DNA of 64,000 nt from Leptospira ognonensis (GTDB lineage: Bacteria > Spirochaetota > Leptospiria > Leptospirales > Leptospiraceae): positions 310,001-374,000 of the forward strand of contig NZ_RQGD01000022.1 in assembly GCF_004770745.1 (NCBI RefSeq). The letters are read 5' to 3'. How positions within the stretch are numbered: position 1 is the first letter of the stretch; each line of letters opens with the position of its first letter. Shown here piece after piece: positions 53,381 through 62,081 of this stretch. The position numbers were made by a program, and so were the translations under genes. The notes below the pieces were generated by a model, which saw only the letters and a program-made list of their open reading frames with translations, ran no database searches and was not told the DNA's origin.

Positions 53381-56069
53381 TTTCCTTTTTCTCTTTTTAG
53401 TCCTAACCTCTGTTAGCGATCTATCGGCTAGGCCAGGTATGGGCGGGTCGTATAGATCTTCTTCAAGTTCCTCTAGCTCGAGTTCTGGATCCTATAGAAG
53501 CTCGTATTCCTCAAGCTCTACTTCTCGGTCGAGTCATAGTTCAAGCTCTAGTTCTAGTTCTGGTTATACATCCTCTTCACCGGAGCCAACTTCTTACTTT
53601 AAAACTAAAAATTATGAAATAAATATCCATTTCAATGAAAATGGTTCTGCACATATCAAAGAAAAATTTATCGTCATCGCAAAATCCGCAAAGGTAGGTA
53701 TTGTTAGAGCAAAATTTTCGCCCTTGTTTGAATGGAAAATTGAAAACCTAACCGTTTCTCCGGATGGATACGTTCGGGGGGATCTTCCCCATCAAATTTA
53801 CCTGATCTGGAGTGAGGGAACGAATGAAAAAGACTTACCCTTAGAAATTGAATATGATATTAAAAATGGCATCGATTTTCTAGGAAATTTTCCTCTAGTC
53901 TATTGGTCTATCACGAGAACAGCATTAGAAGCTAACGATGTAAAAATGGAGATTTCCTGGGACCCAAATATTCAATGGAAAAATTTGGAGATCAAACAAA
54001 AACGATACGAAACTACCATTTCTGATTACGTTTATGAAGAGATTAAAAGTGAAAAAATAAATAATTCTATTAGAATAGATGCGAACTCTATAAATAAAGA
54101 TTTTCGTGACTTCATCATCACAGGTTTTTTGGAAGAGGGAAACAATTTTGAAATGAGAGCAGAAACTCCTTCGGAGAATCTCAAATACTACGATATCAAA
54201 CAAACTTCAAGAATAAATACCAATACTTCGAATGAACATTCTGGCACCATCCTCATTCCTGATGAAGGTAAGGAGATAGAAAGAAATCCCTCTTTGTCAT
54301 TTGAGTCTAATTATTTCTTATCTTATTCATATCAGTCCAATTTCTCTTTTTTAACGCCAACCTATCAATTTATTTATGGGCTCAGCGATAGCTTATCCTC
54401 ATCATTTTGGACTTTGCATTATGCGAACATCATACAAATACCAAAAAGGCAGATACTCGAGGGGAAAAATTATCATACTTTCGATATAGCGTATTCAAAA
54501 TTAGGTGAACATAAAACATCCTTTGACGGCAAAAAAGAGATCATTCAAATCCTTCCCTTTCAAATTCGTTATGAAAACCACACATTGGGTTCATTTTCTA
54601 TGGAATTAGAATTTCCCGAAGAATTGGATTTAAAATCGACATCTGTTCAGATGTTTATCTCCAATTGCCATTATTGTTCTACATTTGATCCAATTTTAAG
54701 CCTGCCGATAGAAATCGGAAAAGATAAAAATAAAATATTTTTGAATTGGGAAAATCCGTTGCCTACAGGATATTTCCCGATGATCCAGATTGAAACTGAC
54801 AGCCGCTATTTTTCACCTAACTATTTTTATACTTATATTGCTGCACTACGTGCTTTTTTTATTGCACCTGGTGCCGGTTCCAATACTGGCTATCTGCTGA
54901 TAAACAGTTTTCTATTTTTGACTCCATTTTTGTTTTCTCTCATCTTATATAAAAATAAAATGCGAAAGAAATCTGAAAAAGAAAAGCAAGTGAAGTTTCT
55001 TCTCTCGATTCAAAAAGACGATCCAACTTTTACACTGGAAGATTTTAATAATAAATCAAAATACATTGCAGAAAGAATCGTAACGGCCTGGTCAGATGGA
55101 GACATGAACCCTGCTAGGCATTTTATTTCTGCAGGCGTTTTCCAAAGATTTCAAATCCAGCTTAAATTGCTTAAAGAGGTAGATGGAATTCAAAATCTTA
55201 TGCGTGAATTTGAGGTGCAGAGCCAGGAGATTCTAGCGATTTCCAATTTTAATGAATACGCAACGGTGCATGTAAAATTCAAATGTGTAGCAAAAGATTT
55301 TTCCGTTCCCATCAGCTCTACCCCACAACAAATCGAAAGTATCTACAAACAAACATCTCTTGGTTGCTATGAAGAAGTATATTCTTTTACACGCAAGATC
55401 ACGGCGAAAACGGAACCAGGAAAAGACCTGATTCACAATCGATGTCCATCCTGCGGGGCTGAATCACCTTATCAACATAATACGAATCGATGCCAATATT
55501 GTGGATCCATTTTCAATTCGGGAGAATCGGATTGGGTTTTATCTGAAATTACGCAAATTGTTGAATGGAATCCGGATCGATTCATCTCTGAAGAAAATTT
55601 TGCCAAAGAACATCAGAGTTTACCTACTTCAATTCAAATTGTTGAGGATAGAGCTTCCGCTTTATTATGGAAATGGATTTATGCAAAGACTAATGGCAAT
55701 TCTGATTTTATCAGGAGAGAAACACTAAACAAAACCATTATTGAGCAAAGTAAAACAAAAGAGTTATTTTATATACCTGTTGTTGGTGCCGCTGAAATCC
55801 AGAAGCTAGAGAAACAAGAAAATGAACTTCTCGCCGAAGTTACAATTCACTGGAGTGCGGCAAGATCAGTCCAGGCACTAGCCGAAAACCGAGTTACCAA
55901 TATTAAATTGAGGTTAAAACAAGCCCGAGCATCCAATCTTGGCTTTAGTGAAGTCTCTTGCAAAAATTGTGGGGCACCGTATCCAGAAATGGATTCAAAT
56001 CAGTGTTCCTATTGCAATGAGCCCATTCCAGAATTAGTATCTGACTGGCTATTGGAAAGCATCCGCTAA
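53352..56069 (+). CDS. DUF2207/Tim44-like membrane protein with two zinc ribbons
   Basis: About 905 residues from a TTG at 53352, giving signal peptide MKKNIWAVYSFLFLFLVLTS. Order: a low-complexity Ser-rich linker (about 33-78), a DUF2207-type beta domain (about 85-270), further extracytoplasmic strands, a transmembrane helix (near 530), a Tim44-like domain (DPTFTLEDFNNKSKYIAERI), a zinc ribbon (CPSCG ... CQYCG), a second degenerate Tim44-like block, and a second zinc ribbon (CKNCG ... CSYCN) near the end. The mix of an outside sensor and repeated inside modules suggests a large membrane scaffold. The start lacks a good ribosome-binding site and relies on overlap with the TerB-like gene. Confidence 0.78.
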   Translation: MKKNIWAVYSFLFLFLVLTSVSDLSARPGMGGSYRSSSSSSSSSSGSYRSSYSSSSTSRSSHSSSSSSSSGYTSSSPEPTSYFKTKNYEINIHFNENGSAHIKEKFIVIAKSAKVGIVRAKFSPLFEWKIENLTVSPDGYVRGDLPHQIYLIWSEGTNEKDLPLEIEYDIKNGIDFLGNFPLVYWSITRTALEANDVKMEISWDPNIQWKNLEIKQKRYETTISDYVYEEIKSEKINNSIRIDANSINKDFRDFIITGFLEEGNNFEMRAETPSENLKYYDIKQTSRINTNTSNEHSGTILIPDEGKEIERNPSLSFESNYFLSYSYQSNFSFLTPTYQFIYGLSDSLSSSFWTLHYANIIQIPKRQILEGKNYHTFDIAYSKLGEHKTSFDGKKEIIQILPFQIRYENHTLGSFSMELEFPEELDLKSTSVQMFISNCHYCSTFDPILSLPIEIGKDKNKIFLNWENPLPTGYFPMIQIETDSRYFSPNYFYTYIAALRAFFIAPGAGSNTGYLLINSFLFLTPFLFSLILYKNKMRKKSEKEKQVKFLLSIQKDDPTFTLEDFNNKSKYIAERIVTAWSDGDMNPARHFISAGVFQRFQIQLKLLKEVDGIQNLMREFEVQSQEILAISNFNEYATVHVKFKCVAKDFSVPISSTPQQIESIYKQTSLGCYEEVYSFTRKITAKTEPGKDLIHNRCPSCGAESPYQHNTNRCQYCGSIFNSGESDWVLSEITQIVEWNPDRFISEENFAKEHQSLPTSIQIVEDRASALLWKWIYAKTNGNSDFIRRETLNKTIIEQSKTKELFYIPVVGAAEIQKLEKQENELLAEVTIHWSAARSVQALAENRVTNIKLRLKQARASNLGFSEVSCKNCGAPYPEMDSNQCSYCNEPIPELVSDWLLESIR

Positions 56070-56761
56070 TTCAATTGACGGCTATAACAAATCCAATGTC
56101 TATCTGTGATCTGGTCTAATTTTAATTTATGATCAAGACGGAGTGTACGTAACATAGCTTCTACCTCGTCTAACGTATAGCTAGCGAGTAAGCTATTATA
56201 GAAATCGTTTCGAAGAATTTCGTTTTCTCCCATTGCATATACATCAACTAAATTTTTTGCCAATTGAAAGCTCGTAGGACGCAATAGATCACAGATGAAT
56301 AGAAAAGAATTTTCATCAGAGGATCTCTGGATGGCAGACCAAAAATCGAAAGGATCCGAGAGATGATGAAGTAACGAATTGGAGAATATAAGCTCGTAAG
56401 ACGATACAGGAATAAATTCTTGAAGTTTGGTTGAAAGCCATTCCACCGACGCATTCGGTAGAAGTTTAGAAACATAGGATTTGTTATGGGCGATCATGGA
56501 GAGGGACCCGTCAAGCGCCGTCAAATGGGAGTTTGGAAATTGATTTAATAGCCTTCCTGTCATATCACCTGGTCCCGCTCCTAAATCAAGAACCGATGCA
56601 GGTATAAATCTTGGAGGTAAGTGATTCAAAAGGCTCCTGACAATAGAATCGTGAGTTTCCTCGAAGTTTGCTTTTGCGTATGCCTCCACTTGTTCTTTCT
56701 CTTCCATCAGTTCCGGTTCAGGAACTCTGGAAAATCTTAAGAAAGGGTTTTCCTGTGTCAT
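56066..56761 (-). CDS. Class I SAM-dependent methyltransferase
   Basis: 231 residues. SAM-binding motif I VLDLGAGPGDMTG, acidic motif II in LTALDGSLSM, and ELIFSNSLLHHLSDP as motif IV, typical of the Methyltransf_11/25 group. The last 4 bp overlap the convergent DUF2207 gene. The methyl acceptor is not identifiable; the HHL segment is common in small-molecule and lipid methyltransferases. Confidence 0.88.
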   Translation of the reverse strand: MTQENPFLRFSRVPEPELMEEKEQVEAYAKANFEETHDSIVRSLLNHLPPRFIPASVLDLGAGPGDMTGRLLNQFPNSHLTALDGSLSMIAHNKSYVSKLLPNASVEWLSTKLQEFIPVSSYELIFSNSLLHHLSDPFDFWSAIQRSSDENSFLFICDLLRPTSFQLAKNLVDVYAMGENEILRNDFYNSLLASYTLDEVEAMLRTLRLDHKLKLDQITDRHWICYSRQLN

Positions 56762-56782
56762 ATTTTAAAAACTTGCGAGTGA

Positions 56783-57169
56783 TTATTTATCAGTCGCAGA
56801 GTTTGATCGATAATCTTTTACGGCCCAAGCCCAATAGATAAACACAAATTGAATCGGGAGGCGTGCCCATAATGCAATGATCGGATAACGAGTATCAGTT
56901 CCCTCTATGGCTTCTTGCAACATATGAATATTCGCAGGAAATACAGCGATAAGCAAAAGTATGATACCGTAGCAGGCAGTCTTACGTAAATGATTATCCA
57001 GAAGGAGCAAACCCAACAGTACTTCCGTAAAACCACTTGTTATATTTAGAAATTGATGGAAGGGAAGGTAGTCCGGCATCATTTCTAAATAAAACTCGGG
57101 AGAAATGAAATGATTGATCCCAGCCAAAGTATAGAAGGCACTCATACCATATACGAAATACTTTTTCAT
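56783..57169 (-). CDS. DoxX-like small membrane protein
   Basis: 128 residues with four transmembrane helices: YGMSAFYTLAGINHFISPEF, a GFTEVLLGLLLL segment, GIILLLIAVFPANIHML, and ALWARLPIQFVFIYWAW. The pattern GxNHFxxPxFY and PAN(I/L)HM is typical of DoxX-like proteins (YkgB relatives), whose role is redox- or stress-linked and poorly defined. Same strand as the methyltransferase gene, 21 bp upstream. Confidence 0.82.
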   Translation of the reverse strand: MKKYFVYGMSAFYTLAGINHFISPEFYLEMMPDYLPFHQFLNITSGFTEVLLGLLLLDNHLRKTACYGIILLLIAVFPANIHMLQEAIEGTDTRYPIIALWARLPIQFVFIYWAWAVKDYRSNSATDK

Positions 57170-57271
57170 ACTTTTTTATACCTCCTTACGATGCGTTGTC
57201 ATCCAAAAAGTTATAATTTCTTCATTTCGATGAAAAAAACCATTAGCCTTTTGCGATATACTAACAAGCAC

Positions 57272-57898
57272 TTAAAGGTCAAATCCGAAATTAATAATTT
57301 TTAAGGAAGATTGATTGATTTTCTCAAGTAAAACAAGAACATTCGTCCTATCCCCATCCTCATTATGATCCGGCTCTTCTTTGTATTTATCACAAAGAAT
57401 TAGAATTTTATTCCCTGCAGAGAAGATATGCTGATAAAAACAAGATTTTTCTCCTTCACCAGTTCCCCATAAGACTTTCTCCGTGGAATCTTTGGAAAAA
57501 CTAAGTACGCCTTGCGTATCGATCTCACCATCTGGACTCATCTTTCCAATTTGGTAGGTCCCGGAGCCGATTTCCCAATACGATTCTCTAACGGCAATTT
57601 CTGAAATGGATTCATGATTTTTCATTAAGAAGCAGTCCAAAACAAAACCAGTTTTATCCTCTGACTGTACTTTGATCCATCTACCTTTCCATTTTTTGAT
57701 AGTTACAATTTTTGGATTTATCTCCAATATTTTCACTTTTGCAAACTGATTGAGAGTGGTGACTTTGTTAGAATTTACATCTGGTTTTTCTCGAAGATTG
57801 ATATGATCCTCACCAATAAAAGAGAGCTGATTTTTTTTTAAATCCGCTGCCGTTAAGGCAAAACTGAGAGTGAGAAGAAGATACAAAGTAAGGCGCAT
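57272..57898 (-). CDS. Secreted bacterial SH3-domain protein
   Basis: 208 residues from the ATG at 57898, which has GGAG 6 nt upstream. A signal peptide (MRLTLYLLLTLSFALTAADL) precedes an SH3b domain (about 30-90: INLREKPDVNSNKVTTLNQ ... GRWIKVQSEDKTGFVLDCFL), a fold that often binds cell-wall peptides. The C-terminal 110 residues are beta-rich and unassigned, with two cysteines. Probably periplasmic; function unknown. Confidence 0.78.
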   Translation of the reverse strand: MRLTLYLLLTLSFALTAADLKKNQLSFIGEDHINLREKPDVNSNKVTTLNQFAKVKILEINPKIVTIKKWKGRWIKVQSEDKTGFVLDCFLMKNHESISEIAVRESYWEIGSGTYQIGKMSPDGEIDTQGVLSFSKDSTEKVLWGTGEGEKSCFYQHIFSAGNKILILCDKYKEEPDHNEDGDRTNVLVLLEKINQSSLKIINFGFDL

Positions 57899-58060
57899 GG
57901 CGGACTCCGAAAGTGATGGATAGTTCAATGCTTCTCTAGGCAGATTGTTCCGAGTATTTTGCCTTCACTCTTGTCGAGCCAAGAGAGAGCCGTTCGAGTC
58001 ATGGCGGAAGTGATGAAGATGAAAAAACCAATCCTCCAAACTTTGATCGAAGCTTAAATC

Positions 58061-58092
58061 AAAAAGCCCGATCAAAATGGACCGGGCTTTTC
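58061..58092 (-). terminator. Rho-independent terminator of the acyl-CoA dehydrogenase gene
   Basis: Inverted repeat of 9-bp arms (58062-58070 and 58083-58091, core CCCG/CGGG) around a 12-nt loop. Read on the minus strand it ends in a T run just after the dehydrogenase stop. The flanking A and T runs could make it work in both directions. Confidence 0.75.
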
Positions 58093-58116
58093 CTGAAACG
58101 AAATCTTTAGAGGATA

Positions 58117-59793
58117 CTAGGCAGACAGTGCCTGGTCTAATAAATCTTTCGCGACCACTCTTAGAGCCATTACTTCCTCTGCACCTTCAAAAATAGAGAA
58201 TACACGAGCATCCACAAAGTATCTTGAGACTGGATACTCTTCTGCGTAGCCCATACCACCATGGATTTGCATGGCTTCACGAGTGACCCATTCTGCAATT
58301 TTTGAAGCGTATAGCTTAACAAGGGTAGCTTCCATTTGGCCTTTGTGGTCATCGAGAAGTGTCGCCACATAATTTGTGTACTGGCGAGTCGCTTGTGTGA
58401 TCATGGCCATCTTCGCAATTTTGAATTTCGTAAGTGTATAGTCATAGATTGGTTTTGAGAAAACCTTTCTCTCTTGTGCATAGCGAAGAGCCGCTTCCAG
58501 CGCTGCTTGCATGACACCATTGGCACGGGCTGCTGTTTGAATCCTTCCACCAGCAAAACCTTCCATTTGGTAATAGAAACCTTTTCCACGACCCGCGTCA
58601 CCGCCGAGTAAGTTTTCTTTTGGAACAAAATAGTCCTCAAAAGACACTTCATACGAATGCATACCGCGATATCCGATAGTAGCAATCGCTTTCCCTTGGA
58701 TCACACCGCCACCTTCTTGTTTGAAATTGAATTCGTGACCCGTGAAAGAAGGCTTTTCGGCAAGCAGAATCGAAAGACCTCTATGTTTTAAACTTGGATC
58801 AGATTCGGTTCGGCAAAGTATGAGAAGTAAGTTAGCATACCCTGCAAATGTACACCAAGTTTTTACTCCATTGATTACAAATCCACCTTCCACTTCTTTG
58901 GCGGTCACAGAAATTCCAGCAACATCCGAACCATAGTTAGGTTCTGTTACCATAATCCCTGCCATTTTCTCACCTGCAGCGAGTTGTGGTAACCATTTGT
59001 TTTTTTGTTCTTCGGTTCCACCTTTGAGAAGCGCTTTAGCCATAATTTCTGGCCTTGTGATGAGTGAACCTGCTGCACCGAGTGAACCGCGAGAGAGCTC
59101 TTCTGTCACAACTAACATAGATATGTTGTCGGGACGATCATCTGGTTGGATGCCGCCAAATTTTTCTGGAATGCACAGACCAAAACAACCCATGTCTTTT
59201 AAGCCATTAATGATTTCCATAGGGATCAAATCATCATGTCTGTGAACATGTTCTGCTTGCGGAACGACTACGTTTTCAGCAAAGTCTTTGAAGATTTGGC
59301 GAAAATTTTCATGGTCTTCAGAAAGTCCATAGGCACCAAAGTGGCCTAGGTCTACAATCTTATCTGTAATTTCTGTATAGTTTTCAATTTTGGCAGCAGA
59401 TTCTACATAACCGTTGATTTCATCATTGAACAGTTTTGAAAAAATTTCTGCATAGGTGAGTTCATATTCTGCAGGTCTTGCTGCTAGTTCAGAACGAATG
59501 TTGGTGATGGTTTCGCCAGCAAAAGAAAAAGCCATTTTCTTTTCTAGATCACTCGTTCCCTTGGCATCATTCCAAGCATATTCTATAAAATTTTCAGCCA
59601 CGCGTTGTTGGGCAGTCAGCCATGCTAGTTGGTAGAAAACGTGTTGGGTTTTATCCATTTTGCTGACAGAGACTTTTCCATTTTCAGAATTTTTCTGGGC
59701 CAGACGTTTTGTGACTTCACCAAGGAGGGATGCTTGGGCGGATAAAGCCTTTTGCGCTAATGATTTTTCGAGTTTAACTGCAGTTGCGGTCAT
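58117..59793 (-). CDS. Acyl-CoA dehydrogenase, (2S)-methylsuccinyl-CoA dehydrogenase-like
   Basis: 558 residues, longer than ordinary acyl-CoA dehydrogenases (380-400) because of an extra N-terminal helical domain of about 150 residues (KMDKTQHVFYQLAWLTAQQR). That extension and the junction HDDLIPMEIINGLKDMGCFG resemble Mcd of the ethylmalonyl-CoA pathway. The core is intact: MVTEPNYGSDVAGI (FAD/substrate), GGRIQTAARANGV, QIHGGMGYAEEYP, and the catalytic-base Glu in IFEGAEEVM. It oxidises an acyl-CoA, passing electrons to ETF. Mcd identity is an inference; no other gene of that pathway is visible here. Confidence 0.85.
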   Translation of the reverse strand: MTATAVKLEKSLAQKALSAQASLLGEVTKRLAQKNSENGKVSVSKMDKTQHVFYQLAWLTAQQRVAENFIEYAWNDAKGTSDLEKKMAFSFAGETITNIRSELAARPAEYELTYAEIFSKLFNDEINGYVESAAKIENYTEITDKIVDLGHFGAYGLSEDHENFRQIFKDFAENVVVPQAEHVHRHDDLIPMEIINGLKDMGCFGLCIPEKFGGIQPDDRPDNISMLVVTEELSRGSLGAAGSLITRPEIMAKALLKGGTEEQKNKWLPQLAAGEKMAGIMVTEPNYGSDVAGISVTAKEVEGGFVINGVKTWCTFAGYANLLLILCRTESDPSLKHRGLSILLAEKPSFTGHEFNFKQEGGGVIQGKAIATIGYRGMHSYEVSFEDYFVPKENLLGGDAGRGKGFYYQMEGFAGGRIQTAARANGVMQAALEAALRYAQERKVFSKPIYDYTLTKFKIAKMAMITQATRQYTNYVATLLDDHKGQMEATLVKLYASKIAEWVTREAMQIHGGMGYAEEYPVSRYFVDARVFSIFEGAEEVMALRVVAKDLLDQALSA

Positions 59794-59875
59794 GTTGTTT
59801 TCGGTCCTGCGGGAATGTTTTCTTCCACAATACGGATGGAAAGTACCCTGTCATTTTCATTTTAGACAACTAAGA

Positions 59876-59905
59876 TTGACGTTTTGGCCGATGGGAGAGT
59901 AGAGT
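59876..59905 (+). promoter_or_regulatory. Candidate sigma70 promoter for ruvC
   Basis: TTGACG at 59876-59881 and TAGAGT at 59900-59905 with an 18-bp spacer, 22 bp before the ruvC ATG. A GAGGAG stretch follows at about 59909-59914, some 13 nt from the start codon, rather far. Confidence 0.35.
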
Positions 59906-59927
59906 TCAGAGGAGAAATGGAATTTTC

Positions 59928-60443
59928 ATGAGAATCATAGGGATTGACCCCGGCTCCCACCGTGTCGGATACGCAGTTTTATCTTTTCCTGAGGCAAATC
60001 GCTCTCGGCCTGAGCTACTTACTTATGGAACCATTGAAGTTTTGCCCAAAACACCCTCCCCCGACAACCTTTTACAAATCAAAAATGAGCTCGATTCGAT
60101 CCTTACTGAGTACCAACCAAATTTTGGCTCGGTCGAAGAACTATTCTTTTTGAAAAACGTGACGACGGGAATGCGAGTTTCAGAATCGAGAGGTGTCATC
60201 TTACTCAGTCTAGGTGAAAAAAAGATTCCAGCTGTCCAACCGACTGCCACTCAAATCAAAAAAGGTATTTCAGCAAATGGAAGTGCGACAAAAAAGGAAG
60301 TGCGACAAGCAATTAAGTTGATCCTCGGATTCAAGGATCTGAAAGGCCACGACGATTCTTGGGATGCCATCGCCGCAGCATTCGTGGGTAAATCACTCGT
60401 TCAAGGTTTTGAGCAAGTCAAAAGAAAATCTTCAAAAACCTGA
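59928..60443 (+). CDS. ruvC: Crossover junction endodeoxyribonuclease RuvC
   Basis: 171 residues, normal length. Catalytic acids of the RNase H-like fold are visible: Asp7 (IGIDPGS), Glu70 (SVEELFF), and the HDDSWDAIAAA cluster (Asp142/143 and Asp146). QPTATQIKKGISANGSATK matches the DNA-binding loop. It resolves Holliday junctions with RuvAB, which are not in this window. The 3' end overlaps the convergent lipoprotein gene by 43 bp. Confidence 0.96.
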   Translation: MRIIGIDPGSHRVGYAVLSFPEANRSRPELLTYGTIEVLPKTPSPDNLLQIKNELDSILTEYQPNFGSVEELFFLKNVTTGMRVSESRGVILLSLGEKKIPAVQPTATQIKKGISANGSATKKEVRQAIKLILGFKDLKGHDDSWDAIAAAFVGKSLVQGFEQVKRKSSKT

Positions 60444-61435
60444 GAGATATATATCCGATCCCCACTCACGAGTCCCGTACTAGCAGCAGGTATTTCACTT
60501 CCCTCATTCGAATAAATAAGTTCAACGGCATTTGTCTTAGCATCTATTTTATAAACTTGACTAGGCGCCAAATTTTGGTTACTTGAGGCATGTTTTAAAA
60601 ACTTGAGTGTGGATGGATGTGCGGCCACCCAAAGATTGCCCTCTGCATCTGGCATGATGTTATCTGGCCCACTTCCTAAATCAATTTTCTTTCGAAATTC
60701 TAAACTTAAGTTTCCATTTTCTCTAATGATTTTGAATACTGAAATCGCCGCTTCAGAGAAAACCGAACGGTACAGAATTTCATCTCCATTCTCTTCTCTT
60801 AAAAAAATACCATTGCCCAAAACAACTTTTTGGTTTAGGTTCGCAAACTTATTACCATCGTAGTAGGCGATGTCTGCCGTACCATTTTTGAAAATCATAT
60901 TTACATACTGCATGAATTTGTTTTCAGGTCCTCTGTCATTCGAAGCAAAGATTTCCCCTTTCGAATTCATAAAAATATCGTTCGGTCCTGTTAATAATGG
61001 ATCCGATAGAGTTTTGGTGTGAGTCCATTGATTTGAACCTATTCGTTCGAAAATCTCGATCGTATGTGGTTTATCCGAAGTTAGGGTATGTGAAATGACT
61101 GCCAAAGTATCCTTACCGTTGACTTTCGCAAAACTGATACCATGCGGTCTAAAATTTTCTGGGTATTTCGTTTGGATGGGAATTGGTTTCTGATCCGCAA
61201 CAGGCATGTTTAAATCCAATGTAGAGATCCAACCGATAGACTCCATATTGCGTCTGTTATGTACGGAGATGAGCAAGGTTGGTTTTTTATCGATTTCAAT
61301 CAGGTCAAGATCCTCAGGTCCAGGAACACCAGATATCTTGGTACAGGTTTTGAGGTCTTTTTTCTCTAGGGGAGATCCGCAGGAAACGAGGAGAAGGGTA
61401 GCGAGAACCGCTAAAAGTAGGTTTTTTGGGTGCAT
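60401..61435 (-). CDS. PON1-like arylesterase/lactonase lipoprotein
   Basis: 344 residues: a lipoprotein signal ending in LLLVSC (Cys19), then a six-bladed propeller of the paraoxonase/SMP-30 type. Calcium-site motifs in family positions: SGVPGPEDLDLI, FRPHGISF, LTGPNDIFM, and GSGPDNIMPDAEGNLWVAAHP. It probably hydrolyses lactones or aryl esters at the membrane surface. Overlaps ruvC by 43 bp on the opposite strand. Confidence 0.85.
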   Translation of the reverse strand: MHPKNLLLAVLATLLLVSCGSPLEKKDLKTCTKISGVPGPEDLDLIEIDKKPTLLISVHNRRNMESIGWISTLDLNMPVADQKPIPIQTKYPENFRPHGISFAKVNGKDTLAVISHTLTSDKPHTIEIFERIGSNQWTHTKTLSDPLLTGPNDIFMNSKGEIFASNDRGPENKFMQYVNMIFKNGTADIAYYDGNKFANLNQKVVLGNGIFLREENGDEILYRSVFSEAAISVFKIIRENGNLSLEFRKKIDLGSGPDNIMPDAEGNLWVAAHPSTLKFLKHASSNQNLAPSQVYKIDAKTNAVELIYSNEGSEIPAASTGLVSGDRIYISQVFEDFLLTCSKP

Positions 61436-61514
61436 AGGCTACAATCCAAACTCTTTACTCTTTCTCTCCAGAAAAATAAATTCTCCTTGTTGTTTTTGTG
61501 CACTGCAAAATAAT

Positions 61515-61536
61515 GGAGAGAGAAGGAGTACTCTCC
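61515..61536 (+). promoter_or_regulatory. Leader hairpin presenting the ribosome-binding site
   Basis: GGAGAG (61515-61520) and CTCTCC (61531-61536) form a 6-bp stem whose 10-nt loop holds the AAGGAG ribosome-binding site (61523-61528), 1 nt before the ATG at 61538. It may tune translation or protect the mRNA. Evidence is pairing only. Confidence 0.45.
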
Positions 61537-61537
61537 T

Positions 61538-61825
61538 ATGAGCAAAGTGGAAAACAAATTACAAGAAATCGTGAATGCGGGCATCGGTGCAGTGAAAACC
61601 TCCAAAGAAGTTTGGGAAAAACTGGTCGTTGACCTGAACGAAAAGAAGAGTGAATTTGAAGTAAACTTCAAAAAACTCTCGGAACAAGGCGAAAAAGACA
61701 CCAGTGACGGTGCCTTAAAAGTAAAAATGGGCGTGGCTTGGGGAATCGTTCGGTTCGATGAGCTAAAAGATAACGTCGTAAATTACTTTAATAAAGAAAA
61801 AGAGCAAAAAAAAGAGGGAAAGTAA
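61538..61825 (+). CDS. Phasin-like small helical protein
   Basis: 95 residues, no signal peptide or membrane segment, almost entirely amphipathic helix with Lys/Glu repeats (NEKKSEFEVNFKKLSEQGEK) and a charged tail (KEKEQKKEGK). It resembles phasin-superfamily coiled-coil proteins; the assignment is weak, since there are no PHA genes nearby. A strong AAGGAG ribosome-binding site inside a small hairpin suggests high expression. Followed by terminator structures. Confidence 0.75.
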   Translation: MSKVENKLQEIVNAGIGAVKTSKEVWEKLVVDLNEKKSEFEVNFKKLSEQGEKDTSDGALKVKMGVAWGIVRFDELKDNVVNYFNKEKEQKKEGK

Positions 61826-61833
61826 CCCTCTTT
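61811..61833 (-). terminator. Terminator hairpin downstream of tRNA-Pro
   Basis: Perfect 8-bp stem AAAGAGGG/CCCTCTTT (61811-61818 with 61826-61833) around a 7-nt loop. On the minus strand it is followed by a run of eight T, so it suits transcripts coming from the tRNA. It overlaps the end of the phasin-like gene, including its stop codon. Confidence 0.65.
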
Positions 61834-61863
61834 ACGGATTCATCTCACATCCTGATTTTTTCT

Positions 61864-61900
61864 CTGGTGGGTAGTTCCTGAGACTGCCTACCAGTTTTTT
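61864..61900 (+). terminator. Terminator of the phasin-like gene
   Basis: An 11-bp stem (61864-61874 with 61884-61894, two G-U pairs) around a 9-nt loop, followed directly by TTTTTT on the plus strand, about 40 bp after the stop codon. Confidence 0.75.
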
Positions 61901-61910
61901 CTTCTTACTC

Positions 61911-61982
61911 TCGGAGTGACCAGATTTGAACTGGCGACCCCTTGCCCCCCAGACAAGTGCGCTACCGCTGCGCTACACCCCG
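61911..61982 (-). tRNA. tRNA-Pro (anticodon GGG)
   Basis: 72-nt cloverleaf on the minus strand. The acceptor arms CGGGGTG and CACTCCG pair with one G-U. The anticodon stem CTTGT/GCAAG encloses the loop CTGGGGG, so the anticodon is GGG, reading CCC (and CCU by wobble). The T arm contains GTTCAAATC. The 3' CCA is not encoded. Confidence 0.93.
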
Positions 61983-62081
61983 TGAAAATACAGTAAGACA
62001 GTTCTACAGAGGATGTTCTGATGGCAAGCCTTTCTGGGAATATTGCATTCACAATGTACACTCTACTTTTATCACGCCGTC

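Noticed and set aside
53457..53590. Ser-rich repetitive stretch as a CRISPR or tandem DNA repeat
   Set aside because: It is low-complexity coding sequence (varied Ser codons) inside the DUF2207-like protein, with no spacer structure.
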